Below are positions 46,653 to 54,738 of a DNA stretch of 64,000 bases, piece by piece. The position numbers were made by a program, and so were the translations under genes. Location: the NCBI GenBank assembly GCA_947503265.1, contig CANNDC010000001.1, positions 186,001 to 250,000 of the forward strand, read 5' to 3'. How positions within the stretch are numbered: position 1 is the stretch's first letter; each line of letters opens with the position of its first letter. The notes beneath the pieces are model-generated. The model was not told where the DNA came from. It saw only the letters and a program-made list of their open reading frames with translations, and searched no databases. This DNA comes from an uncultured Alteromonadaceae bacterium. GTDB taxonomy: Bacteria > Pseudomonadota > Gammaproteobacteria > Enterobacterales > Alteromonadaceae.

Positions 46653-47357
46653 TCAATAGCGTTGACCAATAGGAGTTGACTTGGAACGGCGTATTCGCGA
46701 AATGCCTGCACTGACGAGTCCTAGCATGAAGATTGCTATCGTTGTTGGTTCTGGTATTTGTGCATCAATACCTTTCACTGCCCATGAGCCAATAACAAAC
46801 GCATTGTTTAGATCATCGATTGTATCGGCCGGAAAGAATATGTTTCCGCTCTTTGCACTATTCAGAGCGTGTTTGTATGCGCTCTCACTCAGGCTCCACG
46901 TTGCACTCCCGACAAAGGCTAGCGCCCCTTGAGTGAAAGAAACAACACTAGCATTCGAAAAACTAAAGATATTGAGTCCCGGATCACCTGCACGGTGGAA
47001 TAGACTAGGTGACAAGTCACTCGTTTCATTGGCTGATGTTAAATCACCAGAAATTGCGCTTGTAAAAATAGTGTCTATTGTGTTCGAACCAAAAAAACCG
47101 TCGAGGTAAACTCCAATAATGTCACTGCCAGACGCATTTATGAGTGACGATCCAGAAGTAGCAGAGATAGAAATGGTATTTTCGATACTGAGATCGACAT
47201 CTAGCAGCAAACTCGCGTTTGCAGTGGGTATCGTTAAGAAACATGACAGTAGCAATGATGCAGTCAATGTCGATTTTGTTTTTAATTTTGTATACTGTTT
47301 AGCGCATAAATTTGCGATTGAAATCATTGATGAAAATCGGTTAATTAATGTGTTCAT
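46653..47357 (-). CDS. PEP-CTERM sorting-domain protein
   Basis: 234 residues from ATG 47357, with AAGGAATAAAC as ribosome site. A signal peptide precedes a beta-rich body of unknown type. The C-terminus has PEP, then a hydrophobic span (TTIAIFMLGLVSAGISR), then Arg-rich RIRRSKS: the tripartite PEP-CTERM signal recognised by exosortase. The tail after the arginines is longer than usual. No exosortase gene is in the window. An ECF-type promoter matching that of the sigma operon lies upstream. Confidence 0.8.
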   Translation of the reverse strand: MNTLINRFSSMISIANLCAKQYTKLKTKSTLTASLLLSCFLTIPTANASLLLDVDLSIENTISISATSGSSLINASGSDIIGVYLDGFFGSNTIDTIFTSAISGDLTSANETSDLSPSLFHRAGDPGLNIFSFSNASVVSFTQGALAFVGSATWSLSESAYKHALNSAKSGNIFFPADTIDDLNNAFVIGSWAVKGIDAQIPEPTTIAIFMLGLVSAGISRIRRSKSTPIGQRY

Positions 47358-47424
47358 GTTTATTCCTTTTCTATGTATTTGTGGTAGACAAGAACCCTCA
47401 GTCCTTTTATCTATATTTCGTATA

Positions 47425-47453
47425 CAATTACGACTCACAAATAAGAAAGTTGC
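47425..47453 (-). promoter_or_regulatory. ECF-type promoter of the PEP-CTERM gene
   Basis: On the minus strand GCAACTTT (47453-47446), 13 nt, then CGTAATTG (47432-47425). The same two boxes occur at the sigma operon and RTX gene promoters with 14-nt spacing. It sits about 70 nt before the PEP-CTERM start codon. Confidence 0.6.
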
Positions 47454-47657
47454 GCGGAATGTATATTTTTTTTGTGAAGACTTGACGTCAGTAGGAATGG
47501 CACTAATAGTCAAATTTCAAACTGAAACTTTGGCCTGTCTGTGAAGCTCCGGAATGGCTAATTTAGCTATAAGTGGTAAGAAAATGAACCAAAGATGTTG
47601 TTTGCTATCCAACAGGGTATATTAGTGACAATATCAATTAGTTAAGGCAAATATTTC

Positions 47658-48302
47658 ATGGTTAAAGCGGGATTAGCTTTGTGTGCTGTTGCCCTCTTCT
47701 TAGTATCCCAATCTTACGCGGCTAACGGATCATTCGTTAGCGATGATCGGTTGCAATCATGCATTCAACAGGCAATGGAAAAAGCGCATTTAAGTCAAGT
47801 TGAACAACTGCTCAAATTAAAGTGTCACAATAAAGGTATTAAGAGTGTTTCAGGGATTGAACAATTCACTCACCTTGAAAGTTTGTCATTATTTGGCAAT
47901 CGAATATCGACAGCAGATCTAACCATGTTGAAACGACTAAAACATATCAACTTGGCTAAAAATAGTTTAACTGAGTTACAAATAAGTGGTTTATCTCAGC
48001 TTGAAACCTTGTATCTGTTTAAGAATAAGTTAACTACTATCAACTTTGAGGGTGTTTCATCGTTAACAAAGATGCGCTTAATGCAAAATCAACTTACTGT
48101 TCTTGATATTACTCCTCTGCAATCATTGACCGAAGCGTATTTGTGGGACAACCAGCTAGAAGATTTGCAAATCACAGGTTTAAACCAGTTGACCTTTCTA
48201 GATGTGAAGCAAAACCCCATGCCAGACGAGCTTTACGATTTTTATGATAAGCAAACAGGTATTACGATAAGTCATGACGGTAACGCAGATGATTGGAAAT
48301 AA
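47658..48302 (+). CDS. Secreted leucine-rich-repeat protein
   Basis: 214 residues with a signal peptide (cleavage near QSYAANG). About five LRR units of 20-22 residues follow, e.g. LESLSLFGNRIS, LKHINLAKNSLT and LETLYLFKNKLT, of the bacterial SDS22-like type. Cys residues before the repeats may cap the fold. Such proteins bind other proteins; the partner is unknown. The 300 nt upstream (47358-47657) show only the ECF-type promoter. Its stop abuts that of the convergent porin gene. Confidence 0.78.
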   Translation: MVKAGLALCAVALFLVSQSYAANGSFVSDDRLQSCIQQAMEKAHLSQVEQLLKLKCHNKGIKSVSGIEQFTHLESLSLFGNRISTADLTMLKRLKHINLAKNSLTELQISGLSQLETLYLFKNKLTTINFEGVSSLTKMRLMQNQLTVLDITPLQSLTEAYLWDNQLEDLQITGLNQLTFLDVKQNPMPDELYDFYDKQTGITISHDGNADDWK

Positions 48303-49553
48303 TTACAATTGATAAGACAGAGATAATGTCCAGCTTGAAAGGTCACTTTGTGATGATGCTAAACCGTCAACTCCGCCTTTTGTAAAATACATCGAACTTA
48401 AAATCGTTGCTTGCCACTGTCGATTAAATCGATAGCCTAGTTCGAAATCAATTTCATGCCCAGCCGTCTTACCTGTGGTATCACTTTCAAAGTGATGCGC
48501 AACAAGTCGCCACCTTAACTTTGCCTTTCGGCCTCTGTATGTAACGTAAGTATTTCGAATTCCATCAGCATTTAAATAGCCATTGAATACATCTGCCCAG
48601 CCCAAAAACTTGTGGTTATTACCCAATGATGTCGTAAAAGCGAAGCCATTGTCTTCGCTTAATCTTTCATGGGAAACAGCGATTTTATGGCTCTTGTATT
48701 GAGCGCTCATCTCAACAAATATATAGTAATCACTGTAATCCCAAGGGCTGCCATCAATGGTACTTTGGTGCGCTAGCTCAGCCGTGTACCCATACTTGAT
48801 ATCACTGGGTTTCACCTCTCCATCGACGCGAACTCCAAACGTATTGCTGGACAATTGGTTCGCAGTGTCATTTTCCAGCATATAAGCATATGCAGTTATT
48901 CCAACGTATCGATTTGGCGCGTAATTAACATTCAGTAGATGACTGTTGTGATCGTGGTTTCCAAGCTCCAAAAAGGGGCGTTCGATGCCGCTATCAAATC
49001 GAATGTCGTCTTGTGACAACTGCAACCTGGCATCATCACCAAAAATTCTATGGACCTTAGTCAAATACGCATAAGAAATATTCCAATAGGTAGAGTCATT
49101 ATAGTTAATGGTCAATGCATCAAAAGTTTGGTCATTTTGCCAAAACTCGACACTACTAACGTGTCGTTCGTTATCAAATCCAAGCATCTGCCTTCCTACA
49201 ACGGCACTCCAGTCATAATCACTGACATACTTAAACCAAACTTGGTTCAACTCGGCCCCTGTTGATTCAGGAATAGGGCTGGTGGCTCTGGTCACTGTCA
49301 CTGAATTGTACTCTTCTTCCCTGAAAGCATGCACAAGATCAGCTTGCGCAAACGACTGCCAGTTCTCGTTAGCCTGCCACTGAGCGGTGAGACGTAATTT
49401 TAACGTGTTAGCCGTCGCATCGCCTCTGGCTTCATCATCTATCTGCTGAAATCGATATCGAGCAGAAGGCTCGACATCGAGTTCGTTTGCTAAGCTGTCG
49501 CTTATTGTCAATGTTGCGCAAGGTAGCAATCCAAGCAGAATACGATTCATCAT
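48303..49553 (-). CDS. Alginate-export/porin-like outer-membrane protein
   Basis: 416 residues with a signal peptide (to about DSLANEL) and a long series of alternating amphipathic strands rich in aromatic residues, ending LSYQL. The layout (ARYRFQQIDDEARGDATANTLKLR, then GRQMLGFDNERHVSSVEFWQN) resembles alginate-export-family (AlgE-like) barrels. It forms the last gene of the sigma/anti-sigma operon, overlapping the anti-sigma gene by 4 nt, so its expression is probably the output of that sigma factor. The substrate is unknown. Confidence 0.68.
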   Translation of the reverse strand: MMNRILLGLLPCATLTISDSLANELDVEPSARYRFQQIDDEARGDATANTLKLRLTAQWQANENWQSFAQADLVHAFREEEYNSVTVTRATSPIPESTGAELNQVWFKYVSDYDWSAVVGRQMLGFDNERHVSSVEFWQNDQTFDALTINYNDSTYWNISYAYLTKVHRIFGDDARLQLSQDDIRFDSGIERPFLELGNHDHNSHLLNVNYAPNRYVGITAYAYMLENDTANQLSSNTFGVRVDGEVKPSDIKYGYTAELAHQSTIDGSPWDYSDYYIFVEMSAQYKSHKIAVSHERLSEDNGFAFTTSLGNNHKFLGWADVFNGYLNADGIRNTYVTYRGRKAKLRWRLVAHHFESDTTGKTAGHEIDFELGYRFNRQWQATILSSMYFTKGGVDGLASSQSDLSSWTLSLSYQL

Positions 49554-50323
49554 GCTTGTGTTTTATCTTCCTGTGGTAATCGAATGCAGAGTCCTTTTGA
49601 AACAACCCTATCACTTGGCTCTCCCAAAGCAGAACCTCCCATGTCTTCCACTGAAATGATTAAGAAAGAAGAATCTGCGATAAGTCGCCATTCTGCATCC
49701 GAAAGTTGGCGATTAAAATTGGTTTCTCCTTTCGGTATCTCTCCCAAACTTCGAGTTTGATTGTCTGTTTTTGATGTTACCCACAATTCGAAGGATTCAT
49801 CAGAGTTAATATCAGGAAGCGTCAGAATATCCAAAACCAATTTTTTTGATTCTCTGTAAGTCGCAGCGACGACCTGCGGGGTCTGACTGTTATCTTCCAA
49901 AACCGCAACATAGCTTAATGAACCTAATGGATCAGCTGGCCGCAGTAAACTCGCTCCGAAAAAAGCGCAAATAGCAAACACAAAAGCGCCCGCCCATTTT
50001 GAAATAGGGAAGGATAACCAATGAAGAAAACCAGAAGGCTGTTCAGCTTGCTGTTGTCCCATATTCAACCTTGTTTGTATGTTTTGCCAAGTATCAGGCA
50101 TAGGGGCTAGTTCAGGGACCTTATCATTTAGCGGTGCCAGTTTTTGCTCCCAATAGTTAATACGGCGATCTATATGACGATAGCGGAATTGTGTTCTAAG
50201 CCCATCAACTCGTTGTCTAACTCTTTGTGTTAGCAAGCCAGTGACGTAATTGGACGCGAGGTGGTCGACAATCACGGGTGATGAGTAGCGTGAAGTATTG
50301 GATTCTTTTAATGGCTTAGACAT
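49550..50323 (-). CDS. RskA-type transmembrane anti-sigma factor
   Basis: 257 residues from ATG 50323; an in-frame upstream start at 50356 lies further inside the sigma gene. The N-terminal anti-sigma domain reads HLASNYVTGLLTQRVRQRV and ends WQNIQTRL, the RskA form without zinc-binding Cys/His. One membrane segment (WAGAFVFAICAFFGASLL) and an extracytoplasmic RskA-like domain (FELWVTSKTDNQTRSLGEIP) follow. It should hold the ECF sigma factor inactive until an envelope signal. It overlaps the sigma gene by 16 nt. Confidence 0.85.
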   Translation of the reverse strand: MSKPLKESNTSRYSSPVIVDHLASNYVTGLLTQRVRQRVDGLRTQFRYRHIDRRINYWEQKLAPLNDKVPELAPMPDTWQNIQTRLNMGQQQAEQPSGFLHWLSFPISKWAGAFVFAICAFFGASLLRPADPLGSLSYVAVLEDNSQTPQVVAATYRESKKLVLDILTLPDINSDESFELWVTSKTDNQTRSLGEIPKGETNFNRQLSDAEWRLIADSSFLIISVEDMGGSALGEPSDRVVSKGLCIRLPQEDKTQA

Positions 50324-50865
50324 TGTTGCAACCTCTCTATTCCCCTTCTTAACCATGATTTGATGGTATTCACAGGTTTATCAAATTGACTGGAAATTTC
50401 TTCACGGCTAAAACCATAGTAATACGCCATAAGAATTGATTCACGTTGAGTTACATCTAGCGTCGCTAAACACACTTCAAGCTCTTGATTAAGTTCACAG
50501 AGCAATACGCCGTCCTTTTGTTTGCTTTCGATTTCTTCAAAATCATCCAATTCAGTTTTAAATTGTGCTCCTTCTATTCGTCGTTTTTCTAACTTGATGC
50601 GGTCATAAGCTCTATACCGAACAATTGATGCCATCCATGTCATGGGCTCGGATTTGTCTACTCGATATTGGCTAGCGTTATTCCAAATTTGAACAAATGC
50701 TTCTTGTAGCACTTCATTTGCACTTTCCACACTATTTAAAATTCGATATGCAATGCCGTTTAGTTTGCTCGAGACCGTTTGATAAAGCTGTGCAAAGGCG
50801 ATTTGATCACCCAATGCACACTTTGCCAAGAGCTCCTCTAATTTTTCTGGTTCGGTTAGTTTCAT
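50308..50865 (-). CDS. ECF-type RNA polymerase sigma factor (SigK-like)
   Basis: 185 residues. Region 2 includes NEVLQEAFVQIWNNASQYR and PMTWMASIVRYRAYDRIK; region 4 ends with AYYYGFSREEISSQFDKPVNTIKSWLRRGIERL, a helix-turn-helix for the -35 box. It pairs with the RskA-type anti-sigma downstream, as SigK/RskA do. Its own promoter carries the same box pair as the RTX and PEP-CTERM genes, implying autoregulation. Confidence 0.92.
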   Translation of the reverse strand: MKLTEPEKLEELLAKCALGDQIAFAQLYQTVSSKLNGIAYRILNSVESANEVLQEAFVQIWNNASQYRVDKSEPMTWMASIVRYRAYDRIKLEKRRIEGAQFKTELDDFEEIESKQKDGVLLCELNQELEVCLATLDVTQRESILMAYYYGFSREEISSQFDKPVNTIKSWLRRGIERLQQCLSH

Positions 50866-50908
50866 TAGTCTTGCTTCCCTAATAACCGTTAAATGATCTT
50901 ATAACCCT

Positions 50909-50935
50909 TTACGCCAATTAAATGCCTAAAGTTGC
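50909..50935 (-). promoter_or_regulatory. ECF-type promoter of the sigma operon
   Basis: On the minus strand GCAACTTT (50935-50928), 14 nt, then CGTAA (50913-50909), 44 nt before the sigma factor start codon. Box sequences and spacing are identical to the divergent RTX promoter. Confidence 0.7.
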
Positions 50936-50970
50936 CAATCCTCAATAAAAAATAAAATTTTCTTGCTTCT

Positions 50971-50998
50971 GCAACTTTCGAGAATTCGATGACGTAAT
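50971..50998 (+). promoter_or_regulatory. ECF-type promoter of the RTX-like gene pair
   Basis: GCAACTTT (50971-50978), 14 nt, then CGTAATTG (from 50993), 42 nt before the first RTX-like gene's start codon. It carries the AAC and CGT cores typical of ECF promoters. Confidence 0.7.
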
Positions 50999-51039
50999 TG
51001 CTGGTGACGGAAAGAACAAACAACATAGAGGAAACAATT

Positions 51040-51921
51040 ATGATCAACAAAAACGCGTTATTCGTCGCTAGCCTACTTACTGTGGCTACTCATGTACATG
51101 CAGATGTGAAGGTTGGCTCGGACCTCAATTCAGCTCAAAGTGTAAACACTAACATAACTGCTATCTATTCAGGCAATCGAGGCACCAATGGTGGCGGTGA
51201 CCAAAGCTTGCAATTCGGCGATGTTATTCAAGGAACAGTAAACAACGATTTGCTCATTGGTGGCTTAGGCATAGATGTGCTGTTGGGAGGTCAAGGTGAT
51301 GATATTTTGATCGGCGGAACGGAAGACTTTAATCCACTTAATCGCGACAGAGCATTGGGACACGAAGGAGACGACAGCTTTTTGTGGGCACCGGGTGACG
51401 GCAATGATTTCTTTGATGGTGGGCCTGGGGAAGACGTTTTGTTTATGACACTAATCGGTGAGCAACGTGATGCTGACGGAGAAACCCAAGGAGCACCTTT
51501 TTTCAACGTAAGCCCACCAAACACAGTAGGTGCAAGAGATTTTGATGGCATATTTGAATCCTCTCCCGGCACTCCTGTTATCAATGTCGCTGGCGGACCA
51601 GGATTTTGCGAGCTGATAGAAAAAGATGATCAAAATCAAGCTGGTCTTGAGGAACTCAACTTAGATAACCTCGTTCAGTTTATCCTTCGTGGACCAAGGG
51701 CCGCATTTGAAGCCGCAGATCCGAATACTGATCCTAATACCCTCGACAACGGCTTGCGAGTTGCTATTCATCTAAAAAACGTTGAGTACCTGGTATGCGC
51801 GGGACAAACATCCGGAACAGTATCAATATTAGATTTGCGTTCTGTACCTGCGCAGGAAATCGATGCATCGCAATTGCCCGCAGTGGCCTATGCGCTCTTA
51901 TCCAATGCCGTCCAACCTTAA
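51040..51921 (+). CDS. Secreted RTX-like calcium-binding protein 1
   Basis: 293 residues from ATG 51040, preceded by GAGGAAAC; an upstream in-frame start at 50998 would fall inside the promoter. The signal peptide ends near THVHADV. RTX-type nonapeptides (GGLGIDVLLGGQGDDILIGG) are followed by GHEGDDSFLWAPGDGNDFFD and a unique C-terminal domain with two Cys (GFCELIEK and LVCAGQ). It is a paralogue of the next gene over most of its length. Function unknown. Confidence 0.8.
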   Translation: MINKNALFVASLLTVATHVHADVKVGSDLNSAQSVNTNITAIYSGNRGTNGGGDQSLQFGDVIQGTVNNDLLIGGLGIDVLLGGQGDDILIGGTEDFNPLNRDRALGHEGDDSFLWAPGDGNDFFDGGPGEDVLFMTLIGEQRDADGETQGAPFFNVSPPNTVGARDFDGIFESSPGTPVINVAGGPGFCELIEKDDQNQAGLEELNLDNLVQFILRGPRAAFEAADPNTDPNTLDNGLRVAIHLKNVEYLVCAGQTSGTVSILDLRSVPAQEIDASQLPAVAYALLSNAVQP

Positions 51922-51960
51922 TCCTTGTAACAGATTTTTCGAACAAAAATGGAGTTAATC

Positions 51961-52968
51961 ATGAAAAACATAATCAACTTATCAACTAGCCTTTTAAATT
52001 GTGTTAAAGCAGGTAAAAACCAGCTATTTGTACCTATTTCTATTGCGACTTTCATCGCTATTTCGCTAACAGGTTGCGGTAATAGTTCTTATGACGAACC
52101 TAATGTTGATCCTTCGCCGGATACGCCAGCGATCCCAGTGGTTAAGCAATTTCAACAAATAAGAGGCACAGATACCAATACCAAAAATCATCCTTTATTG
52201 TCGTTCAACCCGGGAGGTCCGGGTGGTTCGCCTAATCAAAGTTTACGCGCCGGCGATGTGCTATTGGGCGATGAGCAAGACGACATCATTATTGGTGGAT
52301 TGGGCGTCGACGTATTGTTAGGTTACGACGGCGACGATATTTTGATCGGTGGAACAGAAGACTTCAACTCAAGTGTGGACGGCGATGGAAATGGCTCTGA
52401 CAACCGAGATAGAGCATTGGGTTATGACGGTGATGACGCTTTCATTTGGGCTCCGGGAGATGGGAGTGACTTTTTCGATGGGGGTGACGGAATTGATGTC
52501 GTTATTTTCGGAATTCTCGGCGAATCAAGTGATGCAACAGGAAACACAGAGGGTGCCCCGTTTTTTGCGGTTAATCCACCCAATTCAGAGGGCAGTCAAG
52601 ACTTCGACGGTATCTTTCTCGATGACAATAACCAACCTGTTGTAAATGTGTCTGGATCACCCGGTTTTTGTAGCCTTGTCGATGCAGCAGCGAACCAAGC
52701 GGAATTTGATGAACTCGATATCGATAATGTTGTTAGGTTTTCACTTCGCAATTTCGCGAATCAATTCGACGCTGGCGATAGACCAACTGATGATGGTTTG
52801 AGAGTTGCCGTTACGTTAAAAAATACTGAGTACCTTGTGTGTACCAAGCGTGAATTAGATGCGGAGAACCCGGCAAATAATATTGAAGTCATTGATATTC
52901 GAGGTGCGACACCGGTAGTTGCTGCTGTGACAGATTTACCTGAATATATTCAAGCGATTCTTCAGTAA
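51961..52968 (+). CDS. RTX-like calcium-binding lipoprotein 2
   Basis: 335 residues from ATG 51961 with GGAG upstream. A long N-terminal signal with lipobox LTGC precedes a Pro/Asp-rich linker. The rest tracks the preceding protein: GGLGVDVLLGYDGDDILIGG, GYDGDDAFIWAPGDGSDFFD, GAPFFAVNPPN, DFDGIF and the same two C-terminal cysteines. One copy is thus lipid-anchored and the other soluble. The 39-nt gap implies co-transcription, and a strong terminator follows. Confidence 0.8.
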   Translation: MKNIINLSTSLLNCVKAGKNQLFVPISIATFIAISLTGCGNSSYDEPNVDPSPDTPAIPVVKQFQQIRGTDTNTKNHPLLSFNPGGPGGSPNQSLRAGDVLLGDEQDDIIIGGLGVDVLLGYDGDDILIGGTEDFNSSVDGDGNGSDNRDRALGYDGDDAFIWAPGDGSDFFDGGDGIDVVIFGILGESSDATGNTEGAPFFAVNPPNSEGSQDFDGIFLDDNNQPVVNVSGSPGFCSLVDAAANQAEFDELDIDNVVRFSLRNFANQFDAGDRPTDDGLRVAVTLKNTEYLVCTKRELDAENPANNIEVIDIRGATPVVAAVTDLPEYIQAILQ

Positions 52969-52972
52969 AATT

Positions 52973-53007
52973 AAGGAGTCGGAGCAAAAACGATCCGACT
53001 CCTTTTT
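52973..53007 (+). terminator. Rho-independent terminator after the RTX pair
   Basis: AAGGAGTCGGA (52973-52983) pairs perfectly with TCCGACTCCTT (52994-53004), followed by a T-run, 4 nt after the stop. Confidence 0.92.
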
Positions 53008-53019
53008 CCGTAGCACCGT

Positions 53020-53541
53020 TTAATCAGATTTTGCTAAACTTTTAAGTGCTTCACCTTTAACGTAATTTACTGCTGGGGCGAGTTTCTCAAGCGCACTAAA
53101 CTCATTTCCATTGGCGATAAATTCAAATGTAATGCGAGTTCCAGTGTCAGTTTCTGTCAACGATATAGTCCAAACCGTTTCCACTGCCATTTCCTGTAAT
53201 GGTCCAAATGGCGCACTTAGGCGCAGTAACTTGTTTGTTTGAATATTCAGCACAGTGCCATGTAGCACCGAGCCTCCTTGCCAATCTTCTCGCCAAAATC
53301 CACCGGCAACAGGGTCCAATGAGAGATTGTTAGCATCACCAGAATAGGTGTGGTCTGACTGCCACCATGTTTTTGGTTCAATGAGCTTCTTCCATACCTG
53401 CTCTGTCGTCAGTTCCGACTCTGCCACCAACTCCAGTTTAAAGTGTGAAGGCTTGGCTGTTATCACTTTGGCATTGATTGACAAAGGAAAAAACGTAACC
53501 AAAATGATAAGTGCTAGTTGTAACTGAGTCGATATTTTCAT
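53020..53541 (-). CDS. Exported SRPBCC (AHSA1-like) protein
   Basis: 173 residues. A signal peptide (ALIILVTFFPLSINAKV) is followed by an SRPBCC/START-like domain: TTEQVWKKLIEPKTWWQSDHTYSG, GGFWREDWQGGSVLHGTV and a C-terminal helix. The fold binds hydrophobic ligands; most relatives are cytoplasmic, so an exported one is unusual. It converges with the RTX pair. Upstream, 53542-53843 (302 nt before ssb) shows no gene or recognisable site other than presumed promoters. Confidence 0.72.
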   Translation of the reverse strand: MKISTQLQLALIILVTFFPLSINAKVITAKPSHFKLELVAESELTTEQVWKKLIEPKTWWQSDHTYSGDANNLSLDPVAGGFWREDWQGGSVLHGTVLNIQTNKLLRLSAPFGPLQEMAVETVWTISLTETDTGTRITFEFIANGNEFSALEKLAPAVNYVKGEALKSLAKSD

Positions 53542-53843
53542 GCTTCGCTCCGAACAAATTTTAAACCTAAGTGGCCATTTTCTAGACTAGCTTAATCTTT
53601 ATTTAAGGCGCAAGATTCACCGGAAACCTAATTTGGTATTTTTATCACATATATTCTCAGACTTATTTGTCCAAAGAGCCGGAAATTGAACTCAAAGGTT
53701 AGCTTTGGGGTATCGAATCGTTATACACTATGCGCAATAAATACCAGTGCTTGTTGATCTCCTGTCTATATTTCTAGGAATAATACAGCGAGCACGGCAA
53801 AAGGCCGTTGAAAGGCCATATAAAGAGATTAATAGGAGTTATC

Positions 53844-54419
53844 ATGGCAACAAAAGGCGTAAACAAAGTTATTTTAGTGGGTAATATCGGCCAAGATCCT
53901 GAAGTGCGATATATGCCTAATGGAAACGCCGTTGCAAATTTAAGCCTTGCTACCAGTGAAAGCTGGAAAGACCAAGGCGGTCAAATGCAAGAACGTACTG
54001 AATGGCACCGATTGACCATGTATCGTCGTTTAGCTGAAATTGCTGGAGAATACTTACGTAAAGGGTCACAAATTTACGTTGAAGGGAAACTGCAAACGCG
54101 CAAATGGCAAGATCAGAGTGGTCAAGACAGATACACTACGGAAATCATTGTTGATCAAATGCAGATGTTAGGTGGCAAAGGTGGCGGCCAAGGTGAAGGC
54201 GGTTATTCAAATCAAGGCCAACAACGTCCACAGCAGGCACCGCAGAATCAAGGGGCACAAAATCAAGCTCCACAGCAAAACTACAGCAATCAGCAACCAC
54301 AATATCAAAACAAGCCCCCACAAGGGCAAGGCGCGCCTAATCAGCAAGGTGGTAAGCCTAATCAGCCTCAGCCAATGGCAGAGCCAGATTTTGACTTCGA
54401 TGATGATATTCCGTTTTAA
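53844..54419 (+). CDS. ssb: Single-stranded DNA-binding protein
   Basis: 191 residues from ATG 53844 with AGGAG just upstream; the in-frame ATG at 53808 lacks a ribosome site. The OB fold ([29 protein letters not shown]) is followed by a Gln/Gly/Pro-rich linker and the acidic tip DFDDDIPF that binds partner proteins. In many relatives it lies directly after yajR; the accessory block separates them here. Confidence 0.96.
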   Translation: MATKGVNKVILVGNIGQDPEVRYMPNGNAVANLSLATSESWKDQGGQMQERTEWHRLTMYRRLAEIAGEYLRKGSQIYVEGKLQTRKWQDQSGQDRYTTEIIVDQMQMLGGKGGGQGEGGYSNQGQQRPQQAPQNQGAQNQAPQQNYSNQQPQYQNKPPQGQGAPNQQGGKPNQPQPMAEPDFDFDDDIPF

Positions 54420-54486
54420 ATGAGCTGGAAGTTTGAAAAACTGCAAAGAAAATAAAATTCGTTAAAAGTAACGCCAAATTACTCAG

Positions 54487-54510
54487 AACCCGCTAATTAA
54501 GCGGGTTTTT
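54487..54510 (+). terminator. Rho-independent terminator after ssb
   Basis: AACCCGCT (54487-54494) pairs with AGCGGGTT (54500-54507), followed by Ts, 67 nt after the ssb stop. Confidence 0.88.
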
Positions 54511-54549
54511 TATTTCTAAAGCAAAATTTCTAGCCCTAGGGGAATACAA

Positions 54550-54702
54550 ATGACAAGTAACTGCAATAGGATTTTAAACGAAGAACAAGGGGCATTGCCA
54601 TCCTTGTTGCGCATGCCAAAACAGACTTTCAGGATGTTTACTCTTGCTATAAACGCAAGTAATCCGAGACATATTCTCTGGAACAAAATTACCTTTGTCT
54701 AG
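54550..54702 (+). CDS. Possible small protein of 50 residues (weak)
   Basis: An ATG at 54550 lies 6 nt after AGGGGA and opens a 50-codon frame (MTSNCNRILNEEQGALPS...). It has no recognisable domain, signal or homologue that I know, and sits between the ssb and sulfatase terminators. Otherwise 54420-54738 holds only those two hairpins. It may be chance. Confidence 0.2.
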   Translation: MTSNCNRILNEEQGALPSLLRMPKQTFRMFTLAINASNPRHILWNKITFV

Positions 54703-54709
54703 AAGATAT

Positions 54710-54732
54710 AAAGCCGATTTTGATACGGCTTT
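54710..54732 (-). terminator. Terminator hairpin after the sulfatase gene
   Basis: AAAGCCG (54710-54716) pairs with CGGCTTT (54726-54732), 6 nt past the sulfatase stop on the minus strand. Confidence 0.7.
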
Positions 54733-54738
54733 AGCAGC

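Noticed and set aside
46577..46711. Upstream extension of the small membrane protein
   Set aside because: It would overlap the end of the PEP-CTERM gene in another frame; the ATG at 46576 has a good ribosome site.
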